Positions 46,395-57,165 of a stretch of DNA of 64,000 nt are shown piece by piece. Origin of the DNA: Lycorma delicatula (lineage: Eukaryota > Arthropoda > Insecta > Hemiptera > Fulgoridae); the NCBI RefSeq assembly GCF_047948215.1, contig NC_134455.1:350577991-350641990 (forward strand), given 5' to 3'. Both the position numbers and the translations under genes were made by a program. The stretch's first letter is position 1. Each line of letters starts with the position of its first letter. Under the pieces are notes generated by a model that ran no database searches, was not told the DNA's origin, and saw only the letters and a program-made list of their open reading frames with translations.

Positions 46395-46520
46395 GACTCT
46401 TTATAATATAAAAAATATGTTTATAAAAAATCAACGCGTGGGTCATTTAAAAAGGCTTTTTGGGTTAGTATCTGACCCACGGGTCAGAGGTTTACCACCA
46501 CTGGTCTAGAGCAAAACCCT

Positions 46521-46781
46521 ACCTTTTTCCTGTTTAAACTCCGGTAATTACCTTTTAGATAATACTTCAGAGGATGAATGAGGATGATATGTATGAGTGT
46601 AAGTGAAGTGCAGTCTTGTACAGTCTCAGATGATTCATTCCTGAGATGTGTGGTTAATTGAAAACCCAACCATCAAAGAGCATCGGATCCACGATCTAGT
46701 ATTCAAATCCGTGTATAATAACTGACTTTACTAGGACTTGAACGGTGGAACTCTCAAGTTCCAGATCAGTTGATTTGGGAA
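46521..46781 (-). mobile_element. tRNA-derived SINE, copy 9 (5'-truncated at insertion)
   Basis: Tail and body are complete, but the copy stops inside the central palindrome (agttgatttggga), so the A box is missing. It is flanked by tagagcaaaaccct / tagaacaaaaccct at 46507-46520 and 46782-46795. The duplication immediately outside the truncation shows that reverse transcription stopped early, as for LINE-type priming. Confidence 0.93.
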
Positions 46782-46795
46782 TAGAACAAAACCCT

Positions 46796-47384
46796 GAATT
46801 GCATAACTTTCACGGGGAAGCCGGGAAAATGATGAAACTCTATGTCAGATTTTTAAAAATATTCTTATTTGCTTAATTTTATTTAATTTAACCCAAACTA
46901 TTATGTGTTTTGAAAAATACTCTTTATAAAACCCCATAATAAAGATTGAAAAATTAACAATGAATTTGTATAGAAAAATGAGACAAAGTGGGTTCTTGTT
47001 AGCTAACACGTCCAGTCACAGTGTAATATCCTCTCCACTGTTCTATTACCGTTGCTAATAACTGCTTTACAGTAAAACTATTGCTCATCTATTTGTTGTT
47101 TCGCGTTAAAAACTTTAAAGAGTTAACACATTGATTTGCTACATTACATAATCTAATTCAGATTTTATTACAGCTGTGATACAAGTACAAAAACTTAGCA
47201 AAAGCATCCAATAAGATTTACTTTACAAGAGTAGTGATGTTCATAACACAACTAATCTCTCTACTGAACAGTATAAAATTAATTGCACAGCTATATATTA
47301 ACGTTCATTTCAATAGTTTTTGCATGCTAATGTACTACAGTACATTCAACTCAGTATAAAAAAAAATTAACAAAACAATTGTAG
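46796..47384. other. Intergenic stretch
   Basis: No gene seen. Confidence 0.5.
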
Positions 47385-48010
47385 GACTTTTCCGTCACAA
47401 GGCTAAAGCCGCGTTCCGGGAGAGTCCTACAACTGTGCGTTTTTTCTGATTCACCGCTTACACACACACACACACACACAAAAATTTAATTTAAAACATT
47501 TATCATTTTAATTAAATATATTTTTTCGTTTATTTAATTCAGTGATTGTAACTAAAGCGTGCGCACATACCGTATTTGATTCGCGCGAGTGGGCGGTAGT
47601 AGCAACAACTGTCGGCACTAAATAAACTAATGTAGTTTCACAACTTACATTGAAAAACTTTTGCTTATATGGTCGGCAGACTGATGTAGCCACGAGGCTT
47701 AACGCAGCAGATACCGAATCTATCGGGCGATAGAGTTCGAGATCCAGCAAAACCGAGTTACTTTATTATACTTTAAATATTATTCATTTATTTAATTCTT
47801 CCGCTCACCTGTGACGTCGTAACATAGACGACTGCACCAGCATTTTTTAGGATCGGGGTGCGATTTTGCAAATATTGTTTTTTAATTGTTATCAAATGTG
47901 CCTAAGAAAAATATGTCCATAATAAGGTGAAATCTCGAGGTACGGAGAGTGACCTTGCTCTACAGCCTCATCCCTTGATCTTTTAAGTTGAAAATTTACT
48001 TGCATCAATG
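47385..48010 (-). repeat. Rep-B copy 2
   Basis: Inverted relative to 8190-9165. Shares gctaaagccgcg, the tRNA-like block gtagccacgaggcttaacgc, gttcgagatccagc, cgctcacctgtgacgtc, gaccttgctctacagcctca and atgccctat. A CA microsatellite (47461-47480) lies where copy 1 has a GT run. The ~290 bases at 8425-8710 of copy 1 are absent. Confidence 0.72.
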
Positions 48011-48013
48011 CCC

Positions 48014-48044
<31 letters not shown>

Positions 48045-49439
48045 ATAATCTGACCAAGTTTAGTCCAAAACGGTCCAGTATTTCTAGAAATATAAGGTGA
48101 TTTAGAGGATAACACCGAACATACACACGTATATACGAACATTAACATAAATTTCCAACCGGTTTTTTGAGTTCCTTAAATGTCAAAACGCCAAGATACG
48201 GTGAAAACCGCAATTTGCCGAAAATGGACCAATTACAATTCTTTGTCTTCTAGAGTTATAATAGCTGTGTTATAGGTCTATGTAGACGGGAATGTAAAAG
48301 GAGTAACAGGAAACCACTTTACTCCTCACTTTCATTATTAATCTTTGGCATTCGATGATTGTTTTTCTTGACAATGGCTGAATTATTACTCCTATTAATA
48401 TGTGGTGTTCCATAACTATCACGTATTAGTCCAGTCCTGATTTTTTAATTAAATTTTCAACTCAAGAATTTCGATTTATACGGTAGATGTAACGTGTGAT
48501 TCGGTTGACAAATAAGTATTTAATAAAAATTAATAATTTAAATCGTAATAAATCGAAATATTCTTATTTAAACAAATTTAAAAAATTAATTCTGCGTTAA
48601 ATTTAGCGGATCGCGCTCTAACAATAATTTTACCTTTACTGGCACGCGACAAATGTATATAGTAGGTTAAAATGAGGATATAGGGGGCGAGTTAATGGTG
48701 AAAAAATTAGTGATGCAGAGAGGTAGGTTGACGAGACAGCTGTAAGCCGGTTACACGATCGTTCATTACGTGACTACAACCTAGCAGCCTATAAACAACT
48801 ACGGTCAGTATTATAACAGTGGTCATCATTGTGTTGTGTTTTTGTGTGTATGTGCATGCGCGTGTGCGTACATATATTATATATCATATGGTGGTTGAAA
48901 GGTGACGACATTCTTAAGGGTAGAGTAGGTTCTTATTAACGAAACAGATGTTCTCACAAAAAAAAAAATGAACCTAAAAACTGTTACTGTAATTATCGTA
49001 CTTCTTTGTACTTCAGTATTACTTACTGGTACTAAAAGATACAAATATTTTTTTTTATTTTTTTTTTTATCTACATGCATAAAAATCATCTACTTTTGAA
49101 GAAAGTGAAGAAAAAACGTAAATCATTTTAGTTCTAAATGTATTATGTTCTTCCTTAATGAAAAACACGAACTGAAAATAATAGCAAACTAGTTATAAAA
49201 TTATGATAACCGGTCAAGTATAAATTTTTTGATTGTCGAACTTTTTGAGCCGATAAATAATTTATAGAAACTAAACAAGAAACCTAATTTTTAATAAACT
49301 AAAAAAAATTAAGCTGCAAAAAAATAATTAACAAAACAGTCACATAAAATTTACAACTAAATGATCATTCCGATGTTAAATATCCATCATAAGTAGATTC
49401 TACAAAAAACATAATCACCGGACTTACTGATTGATTTGT
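48011..49439. other. Intergenic stretch with microsatellite
   Basis: A (TA)n run at 48013-48039. Around 48600-48860 the sequence is GC-richer with a TATAAA near 48791, but no gene follows that I can support. Confidence 0.45.
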
Positions 49440-50250
49440 TCCTGGACGCGAGATGAAGCCCAGAAAATTTCCATCTTATCTTTCTGATGCATTATCTCTG
49501 CCCAAAAATCCAAGAGAAGATTTCACCGTAAATCTAAAAGAACGGGTTTACAGAGACGTTACATAAGCTTCTCCGAATTACAACAGAAGTCCGATTATCT
49601 AGAGATAGGATTAGGCCAAGAGAGCAAACTTAATGCTAAGCCTAGTGATTTCTTCAAGAATCACATGAGTAAAACTAGAAAAGTAAGGCCCGTCAAGCAC
49701 AAGCTGTATGTAGTTATCAATCCCACAGAGTTGTACGAATAATTCAGATGGTATTTTCATAGTGTGAACCAACGAAATACAGGTCGGATTGTGCGGATAA
49801 TGCTGTTAAGAGTCAGGATCCAATAGATATTCCACTAGTCTCTGACGATGATATGTTAAATGCTATTGGATCTTTGAAGCATAATTTTGCATTTTGCTTT
49901 GATGGAGTTAAGCTCATTGTCGTTCTGTTGTTACACCCAGTTTTTCAATAGAAGACTGTAACTGTTTTTCAATAGAAGCGAGCTTTTCTAAGTGTAGAAA
50001 ATTTTATTTGTATCTCTGTACAGAAGAATGGTGATTTGCCCTGATTTTACCAGCTACATGCCAATATCTTTTCAAGCAGCAATCCCTAAGATATTGTAAC
50101 AAGATGGGTAAGCGCACCTGAGTAACCGATTCCTACTAATTAAGGAGAAAGTAGTAGAAAATATAATAGTGGAAGGAATCCAGAAAGAGGCTAATAGAAA
50201 CCCTTATTATAAAGATAATAGATCCGTTTAACAATGGTCCTTTGAAACAC
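49440..50250 (+). pseudogene. Non-LTR reverse transcriptase remnant (Jockey/CR1-like)
   Basis: The plus frame in pieces: SDDDMLNAIGSLKHNFAFCF-DGV and then ISVQKNGDLP, followed by FTSYMPISFQAAIPKIL. This matches the RT entry (..DGIP), VPIFKSGDrsDVsNYRPISi and lSaiPKIfE motifs of Jockey/CR1-type non-LTR elements. Heavily frameshifted, and the catalytic FADD block is not found, so only the fingers region remains. Confidence 0.62.
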
Positions 50251-50324
50251 TGCCTACTAACACACCTAAACAAATGTTGTTCTGTGAAAAAGGTTACCGG
50301 ATCAGGGTAGGAATTTCATGGGAA

Positions 50325-50894
50325 TGTGTGGGCGGACGATCATTCGCACGCTTCGAGTTGGGTCCGGTACAACAGATAAAAAAAATAGGATTATAAATAC
50401 TCCGGGGAAAACCGGTAGAAATGAGTTCTGCGAAATTAGTCTAGGCGAAATTTTACGATGTCAGACTGCGGGATGTGAGTTCTGCGAATCAGTCCTCGAA
50501 ACGTCAGTCAATGAGAGTATTCTGCGAGGAGATCAGTGAAGAATTGAATTTCAAAGTGAACTAAGTCAGCGCGATTAAGGTGACGTCACAAATAATTCCA
50601 GTACACAAAAACAAGAAATGGTTCGGTGAGTTATTGTTAGACTATAAGTGAAAGAGATAATGTATTAAATTTCATTCCTAAATTGTTAGGGTAGTTTTAT
50701 TTGTGAACAGCAAAGGTATTTGTAGTGAAAGAACTTTATATACTTGTCTTATCAATTGTACTATTGTTGTTAATATAAGACTACTGGTTAAAAGTGTCAT
50801 ACTAATGCGATCATGCTAATGTCTTTAGTCAATGGGACTCAATTCTGCATTTCCATTCTACTTATCTACCTGTGAATAAATCCTGACAATTACA
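50325..50894 (+). repeat. Possible solo LTR
   Basis: Features like a retrovirus-type long terminal repeat: TATAAATA at 50392-50399, an AGTT initiator-like site 32 bases downstream, AATAAA at 50875-50880 and an end in caattaca. The motif gagttctgcgaa occurs twice (50423 and 50477). No target duplication was found and the 5' edge is a guess. A 73-codon frame inside it is unrecognised. Confidence 0.3.
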
Positions 50895-51071
50895 TTAAAT
50901 TCTGTTTTGTACGTAATCGCTACTTATTATTATTATTGACATTTATTATTATACTGACTGCGTCAGACTCGTGGTAGTCGGGCGTGTTTTGTGTTGCTTG
51001 TCTAGTGCTGCTAGCTGCTATTGCTGAGTTCTTTTTTGGTAGCGCTTAGTGTATTTTAGTGAATAAATATT

Positions 51072-51545
51072 AAGTGCAACCATTGCGGAGACCCAATATC
51101 CTGTGAAGAAATTAAGTGCTAAGGCTGTAATTTATTTTATCATTATAATTGCTCCATATCGGAAGCAACTTACCGAGCAAAATCGAAAGATAATCGGGTG
51201 TCCTGGAGCTGTACAATATGTCGTGAAAAAAGAAAGGAAATATTATGAAGCTAAGACCTGGGATCACGTACAATGTCGGTAAGTTCTATGCCAAATGAAG
51301 GTGAAGTTGTTAGTGTTGCTGATTTTGAAAAAGATTTAACGGAAATTGAAGGTGATGTAGCGCCATCAGTTAATTCATTGCTTGTGAAATTGTTAAGATC
51401 GGTTCAGTTTATGTCCGATAAATTTGGCGAAATGTCAAAAATGTTGGAGGAAAATATGAAAGAAAATATGGAATTAAAAAATGAAGTAAAAAATATAAAA
51501 GAAATTTTGCAAGATAAAGATAACGAAATCGAAGTCAACAAATAA
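51072..51545 (+). pseudogene. CR1-like ORF1 with PHD-type zinc finger and coiled coil
   Basis: The N-terminal Cys/His pattern KCNHCGDPISCEEIKC, then GCNLFYHYNC and WSCTICREKRKE fits a C4HC3 PHD finger. An internal TAA sits in what should be CxGC. After a short gap the frame MSVSSMPNEGEVVSVADFEK runs 90 codons into a predicted coiled coil rich in Glu/Lys/Asn (MSKMLEENMKENMELKNEVK). Downstream coding-like sequence with frame breaks continues to about 51980 (TRDVGFTHFEVKEAYKIKTK). Known role: RNA-binding partner protein of the retrotransposon. Confidence 0.72.
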
Positions 51546-52030
51546 ACTCAATAAAATACAACAGCACAATAGAAGAAAATATCTGGCAATTCATGGTGTT
51601 TAAATTAAAGAAAATGTTACACCGAAAGAACAATTTAATTAAATTACGCGGGACGTTGGTTTTACACATTTCGAAGTTAAAGAAGCTTATAAAATTAAGA
51701 CAAAAAGTTCTTCTATTTTGTTGGTTAAACCTGGTGATGAGAAACAACATAATGACTGTATTTTAAAAGGGAAAAAATGGTATAATACAAAATCTGTTGA
51801 AGACAAAAAGAACTTTTCACGTTTACTTTTTAATGAGTTATTAATACCTGAACTATGAAGTTTGTACAAGGAAGTACGTATCAAAGGTCGTTTACATAAC
51901 ATTTAATTCATTTGAATGAATATTGGGCGAATTTTAGTTAGAAAAGAAGAAAAAGGAAATGTTTTTAATATTGCTTCTCTGAAGGATCTAGAAAAAATTT
52001 GTAAATGTTTTTGTTATTTGTTGTTCAAGT

Positions 52031-52183
52031 TTTAAAATCAAGGCCATATAATTGTGTTAATGTAGGCATAATCATTATCTTAAAAGATAAGTGAATAATA
52101 GTAATAACAATTTAAAATCAAAGCCATATAATTTATATTTAAGTAGGTATAATCATTATCGTAAAAGATAAAGTGAATATTAG
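52031..52183 (+). repeat. Tandem duplication, 2 x ~80 bp
   Basis: Unit tttaaaatcaaggccatata... at 52031-52110, repeated from 52111 with small changes. It lies between ORF1 and ORF2 of the CR1-like LINE and may be a promoter or spacer duplication. Confidence 0.85.
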
Positions 52184-52412
52184 TTTCGATTCCACGAATT
52201 TTATTTCATGGATCAAATATCAACTTTTAAAAAATAATCAAATTTTAATGTTTATGAAACTGTAAATCAGTGGAATGAAGATAAGAGATTATGGAAAATT
52301 AATAATTTAAATTCTGGTTTGAATATATTTCTCTTGAATATTAGGTCACTTACAAAACAATTTGATGAGCTTATGATTGCATTGAATGCTTCCTTTTTCA
52401 AATTGTTTATTT

Positions 52413-52906
52413 TTTTTTTTTTGTCTTCAGTCATTTGACTGGTTTGATGCAGCTCTCCAAGATTCCCTATCTAGTGCTAGTCGTTTCATTTCAATATACC
52501 CTCTACATCCTACATCCCTTACAATTTGTTTTACATATTCCAAACGTGACCTGCCTACACAATTTTTCCCTTCTACCTGTCCTTCCAATATTAAAGCGAA
52601 TATTCCAGGATGCCTTAGTATGTGGCCTATAAGTCTCTCTCTTCTTTTAACTATATTTTTCCAAATGCTTCTTTCTTCATCTATTTGTCGCAATACCTCT
52701 TCATTTGTCACTTTATCCACCCATCTGATTTTTAACATTCTCCTATAGCACCACATTTCAAAAGCTTCTAATCTTTTCTTCTCAGATACTCCGATTGTCC
52801 AAGTTTCACTTCCATATAAAGCGACACTCCAAACATACACTTTCATAAATCTTTTCCTGACATTTAAATTAATTTTTGATGTAAACAAATTATATTTCTT
52901 ACTGAA
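52413..52906 (-). mobile_element. RTE-like LINE, 5'-truncated, inserted in CR1-like LINE
   Basis: Perfect 13-bp target-site duplication aaattgtttattt at 52400-52412 and 52907-52919. It covers the 3' tail with its hairpin and the C-terminal RT coding part (open for 153 codons, ending WRAASNQSND). The coding end is unbroken, so this is a young copy. Confidence 0.94.
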
Positions 52907-53029
52907 AAATTGTTTATTTATCAGAAGTTAATTTAAATAACGATGATTTGGCTTTGTTTAAAATACCGAATTATAATACGGTTTAAAAATTAAGGGATAA
53001 TAAATCTGGTGGTGGTTTATTAATGTTTT

Positions 53030-53935
53030 TTTTTGTTTTATTTACGGTCATTTGACTGGTTTGATGCAGCTTCCCACGATTCCCTTTCTAGTGCCTCGTT
53101 TCATTTCGGTATACCCCTACATCCTACATTCTTAACAATTTTTTTTTACGTACTCCAAACGTTGTTTAGATTAATTTTTGATATAAAAAAACTGCATTTC
53201 TGACTGAAGGCTCGTTTCGCATGTGCTATTCGATAATTTATATCGCTCCTGCTTCGTCCATCTTTAGTAATTCTACTTCCCAAATAACAAAATTCCTCTA
53301 CCTCCATAATCTTTTCTCCTCCTATTTTTATATTCAGTGGTCAGTTTTCGTTATTTCTACTACATTTCATTACTTTCGTTTTGTTCTTGTTTATTTTCAT
53401 GCAGTAGTTCTTTCGTAGGACTTCATCCATGCCGTTCATTGTTCCTTCTAAATCTTTTTTACTCTCGGCTAGAATTACTATATCAGGAAATCGTAGCATC
53501 TTTATCTTTTCACCTTGTACTGTTACTCCGTATCAAAATTGTTCTTTAACATCATTAACTGCTAGTTCCATGTAAAGATTAAAAAGTAACGGGGATAGGG
53601 ATGATCCTTGTCGGACTCCCTTTCTTATTACGGCTTCTTTCTTATATTCTTCAATTATTACTGTTGCTGTTCCTGTAAATGTTAGCAATTATTCTTCTAT
53701 CTTTGTATTTGAGCCCTATTTTTTTTTAAATGCTGAACATTTTATTCCAGTCTACGTTATCGAATGCCTTTTCTAGGTCTAAAAATGCCAAGTATGTTGG
53801 TTTGTATTTCTTTAATCTTCCTTCTACTATTAATTTGCTTCCCTTGTCCCTTATACTTTCCTGAAACCAAATTGATCTTCTCCTAACACTTCTTTCACTC
53901 TCTTCTCAATTCTTCTGTACAGAATTCTTTTTTTT
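53030..53935 (-). mobile_element. RTE-like LINE, diverged and internally deleted
   Basis: Starts at the 3' tail (catttgactggtttgatgca), then jumps near 53165 to the block coding for the FCYLGSRITKDG region and continues to about block A of the RT. It is clearly more diverged than the other copies (for example atatcaggaaatcg lacks the second D codon region). It represents an older insertion, or an older subfamily, in the same CR1-like element. Confidence 0.88.
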
Positions 53936-54920
53936 TAATAGGGCTTTTTTAATAGGAAATAAATCAATCTCTTCTTAGTTTTTAAAGTATTTATGGTACT
54001 ATTCATTATAAATAATATATTATTTAGATTTATACTTGTTTGTAGACCACCACATTTAAACTGTGTAAGATTTTGTTAGAGATTATGTTTTAATGGAAGA
54101 TTGTACGACTTTAATATAATATTGATTGGTGATGAATATCAATACGTTAGATATATTAGTAGTTCAATTGTTAAAGAATATGAGATTTTTATGTACGGTA
54201 AGGGGTTAAATAAGCGCTATTGAAAGTACAACTAGAGAAGATATTAAGGATAGTAACCTATCTCGTACTTAGATAGACCGTATCTATGTGAAAAGTATGT
54301 GTAATATTATATATTCTGCTATAATACAGTGTAAAATATTAGATCACTATCCGATTGCAATAAATTTTCACTCTAACTTTGTTTCTAAGGAAAGTACTTC
54401 TCAGAAGCAGACGGTAGTTAAATATAAAACAAAAAATATTCAAAAGTTAACTGAGAAATATAACTGGTCTTTTGCATCGATTCGAATCCTCAGATATTTG
54501 CAAGAAATTTAATTAGTAGATTAACTGATTTTTATAATAGCAATTTACTAATTCTTGAAAATAAAAGTCTATATAAGTATAAAAGCAATAATAATAATAA
54601 TAATAAGATAAAAGGTTGGTTTACTGAGAAATTATATAATAATATTTAAAAAAAAGATTTTTAGAAAACAGAAATCCAATCCGAATAACACAATCAGTAT
54701 AAATTAAATTATAAGCGATTTAGAAATAAGTTAAATAACAAAATAAATAGAACTAAAAAATTATAAATAAAAATGTTTAAATAATGTTAAATATACTAAA
54801 AAGATATAGTTTCATTTAAATGAAATATTATGTAAGAAGTCTGATAAAGATCTTAATGAAAAAATAGTTAAATCATTTGGACAAAAGTATAAATACAATA
54901 GTACAGGCAATTTGTAATCA

Positions 54921-55221
54921 TGTAAGCCACCGGGTTGGTCTAGTGGTGAACGCGTCTTCCCAAATCAGCTGATTTGGAAGTCGGGAGTTCCAGCGTTCAA
55001 GTCCTAGTAAAGCCAGCTATTTTTACCCGGATTTGAATACTAGATCGTGGATACCGGTGTTCTTTAGTGGTTGGGTTTCAATTAACCACACATCTCAGGT
55101 ATGGTCAAACTGAGAATGTACAAGACTACACTTCATTCACAGTCATACATATCATCCTCATTCATCCTCTTAAGTATTATCTGAACGGTAGTTACTGGAG
55201 GCTAAACAGGAAGAAGAAAGT
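54921..55221 (+). mobile_element. tRNA-derived SINE, copy 10
   Basis: Full length. A box tggtctagtgg matches TRGYNNARNNG exactly; B box gttcaagtc matches GWTCRANNC; the palindrome ccaaatcagctgatttgg is intact. Target-site duplication caatttgtaatca / caatttgtcatca at 54908-54920 and 55222-55234. Confidence 0.95.
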
Positions 55222-55356
55222 CAATTTGTCATCAAAATAGGCTGTATTTGAAAATCCTTACCTACCGGCTGATCTTTTGTCCATGCGTTAGGGGCGATGA
55301 GGGAAGCTTAACTGCAGATTTTTAACATCCCCCTCCCATAGATTTTTGAAAAACTC

Positions 55357-56374
55357 AAAATGTTTTTGAAATGCGTTTTTCTCTGAATCTATGCATTTTA
55401 TAGAAACATTTTTCAAACAAAAAATGTAGAAGACATTCTCCTCTACAATTAATGTTGTTAAAGTTATGCCGTATAATTTGAAATTGAAATACTAGGTGGC
55501 GCTGAAGTTGAAAAAACGTGTTTTTTCGGTTTTTTCACCATAAAAAATTGTTTTTCGTCTGTATTGCATTTTGAAAAGTTTTTAATCTCAAAAAAACAGG
55601 CAACTTTTATTGAACCTATTTTCTAGTACGACTTAGCATTCTAGAGTTATAGCGGTGCAATGGCAACGCAGCGGTCCTATTGTTAACCCACCGGGTTGGT
55701 CTAGTGGTGAACGCGTCTTCCCAAATCAGCTGATTTGGAAGTCGAGAGTTACAGCGTTCAAGTCCTAGTAAAGCCAGATATTTTTACATGGATTTGAATT
55801 CTAGATCGTGGATACCGGTGTTCTTTGGTGGTTGGGTTTCAATTAACCACACATCTCAGGAATGGTCGAACTGAGAATGTACAAGACTACACTTCATTTA
55901 CACTCATACATATCATCCTCATTCATCCTCTGAAGAATTATCTAAACGGTAGTTACCGGAGGCTAAACAGGAAAAAGAAGGGTCCTATTGTTACCGTAGC
56001 CGGGGAGATCGGGATTGTTCAGCGACTAGACCGGTTTCGAACACGTGCCCAATTTACAACATTTTCACACTTTCACAAGCTACAGCTCCAAAACGGTAAG
56101 TCGTACAAGAAAATTGATTAAATAAAAGTTGTATGTTATTTTAAGATTAACAACTTTTCCGAATGCAATACAGAAGAAAAACAATTTTTTCATGTGACAA
56201 AACCGAAAAAACACGTTTTTTACAACTTCAGCGCCACCTAGTATTTCAATTTCAAATTATGCGGCATAACTTTAAAAACATTAATTGTAGAGGAGAATGT
56301 CTTCTACATTTTTTTGTTTGAAAAGCTTTTCTCTAAAATGCATAGATTCAGAGAAAACCCCATTTCAAAAACTT
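55357..56374. mobile_element. Long inverted-repeat element with SINE in the loop
   Basis: The left arm 55357-55652 and right arm 56079-56374 (296 bp each) are diverged reverse complements. Shared blocks are tctctgaatctatgcatttt, gtagaagacattctcctcta, tttgaaattgaaatactagg and tggcgctgaagttg. Without SINE copy 11 and its duplication, the loop would be about 118 bp. No transposase or obvious target duplication. It could fold into a hairpin RNA if transcribed. Confidence 0.87.
55686..55980 (+). mobile_element. tRNA-derived SINE, copy 11
   Basis: Full length with intact A box, B box and 18-bp palindrome. Perfect 13-bp target-site duplication ggtcctattgtta at 55673-55685 and 55981-55993. Inserted in the loop of the long palindrome. 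Very similar to copies 1 and 10. Confidence 0.96.
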
Positions 56375-56626
56375 TAGTGAGGCGGCACAGCGCAGATCGA
56401 TCAAAACTGGCGTTCTCGCTCATTTCCATTCAGTGTAGCTCATGACTTAGACGTGATAGCGCGGTGATTCGTGTGTTTGTGTTTAGTGTTTGTCGAGATA
56501 GATCGATTTAAGTAATAATAAGTGTATTTTGGGCAATATTTATGTGTAAAAAATTTAAATAACATGGAAAAAGTATAAAAATTCAATGTCAGCCTCAGCC
56601 CGCGCAAAACCCAGCCGGAAATATAA

Positions 56627-56944
56627 ATTACGCATATCGTTGGAAATGGGAGGTTATGGGCCCGCACAGGTATTCCAGTGTCTGGTGCCGAGCGAGCGAG
56701 ACTGTTTCGGGAGCGTCGCAAAGCTGGCACGGCACGCTCAGTGAACGACGCCGACGGCGCGAGCACCTCTACCGCTGCTGTACCCGAACTAATGGATATA
56801 ACGAGTGAAGATAACACCCTCACATCTGTCGAAGATGTTTTCGGGCTGATACATATTAACAGCAGTCGAATTGATGCGATGCAGGACCATTGGCGCGCAG
56901 CGAACAAACGCTTCAAAACGGTATTTGAAAACAATCCGGGGTAA
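56627..56944 (+). CDS. Unrecognised ORF with basic N-terminal motif
   Basis: Open from after a stop at 56624 to the TAA at 56942-56944, about 105 codons, without an ATG near its start. The recognisable part begins GIPVSGAERARLFRERRKAG, a basic arginine-rich motif, followed by acidic/Ser-Thr sequence (DADGASTSTAAVPELMDITS) and a C-terminal MQDHWRAANKRFKTVFENN. An ATG at 56587 opens another frame (MSASARAKPSRKYKLRISLE) that overlaps it, so a frameshift may have separated the true start. GC and codon use differ from the AT-rich surroundings. It could be a host exon or the first ORF of a DNA transposon of a type I do not recognise. An opposite-strand open frame (56440-56934) has a less protein-like composition. 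Confidence 0.4.
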   Translation: MTHIVGNGRLWARTGIPVSGAERARLFRERRKAGTARSVNDADGASTSTAAVPELMDITSEDNTLTSVEDVFGLIHINSSRIDAMQDHWRAANKRFKTVFENNPG

Positions 56945-57165
56945 CACCACTATGGATTGTACTTTCACCCGGTACAATGTTAATATTATGCCTTATGTCT
57001 GTTACTTCTCATATCACAGACCAATACTGAAAATTGTCGTCGAATATTAGTCGCAGTGAATATCATGTACCATTTAGTGTCTGTTTTATGTTAAGATTAG
57101 ATTTAGTACCCAATCAATGTCTCGTTTTTACTTAAATTGAATACACTAAAGTGACTCGCTGACAA

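Larger units (their letters stand above)
42250..46503 (-). mobile_element. hAT element carrying two RTE LINE insertions
   Basis: Left end cagtgatggcgaacattttt (from 42250) and the reverse complement of the right end (cagtggtggtaaacct, ending 46503) form a hAT-type terminal repeat. The flanks actctgag / gtctagag could be an eroded 8-bp duplication. Subtracting the LINE at 42475-44470 and the LINE tail at 46241-46394 leaves about 2.1 kb. The transposase remnant is at 44740-46030. Confidence 0.78.
52199..54760 (+). pseudogene. CR1-like ORF2 endonuclease, in three pieces
   Basis: Piece 1 (to 52399): LNSGLNIFLLNIRSLTKQFD, the usual N-terminus of the endonuclease. Piece 2 (52920-53029): NDDLALFKIPNYNTV and RDNKSGGGLLMF. 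Piece 3 (from 53940): a GDFN-like region, then IDRIYVKSMCNIIYSAIIQ and ILDHYPIAINFHSNF, equivalent to the SDHxPI catalytic motif. Coding frames are eroded. The order is preserved across both RTE insertions, which confirms one parent element. Confidence 0.72.
50950..54915 (+). mobile_element. CR1-like LINE, interrupted by two RTE LINEs
   Basis: 5' untranslated region from about 50950, ORF1 with a PHD-like finger (51072-51545), a spacer with an 80-bp tandem duplication, then the endonuclease start of ORF2. RTE insertions at 52413-52906 and 53030-53935 split the endonuclease. The RT domain is absent: the element is cut at 54915, where a SINE follows. Elements pairing a PHD-finger ORF1 with an endonuclease-RT ORF2 are known in the CR1 group. 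Confidence 0.75.

Noticed and set aside
56440..56934. Minus-strand open frame of 164 codons
   Set aside because: Overlaps the plus-strand ORF with the basic motif. Its Ser/Leu/Tyr-rich composition and lack of motifs look like an antisense shadow, though I cannot exclude it fully.
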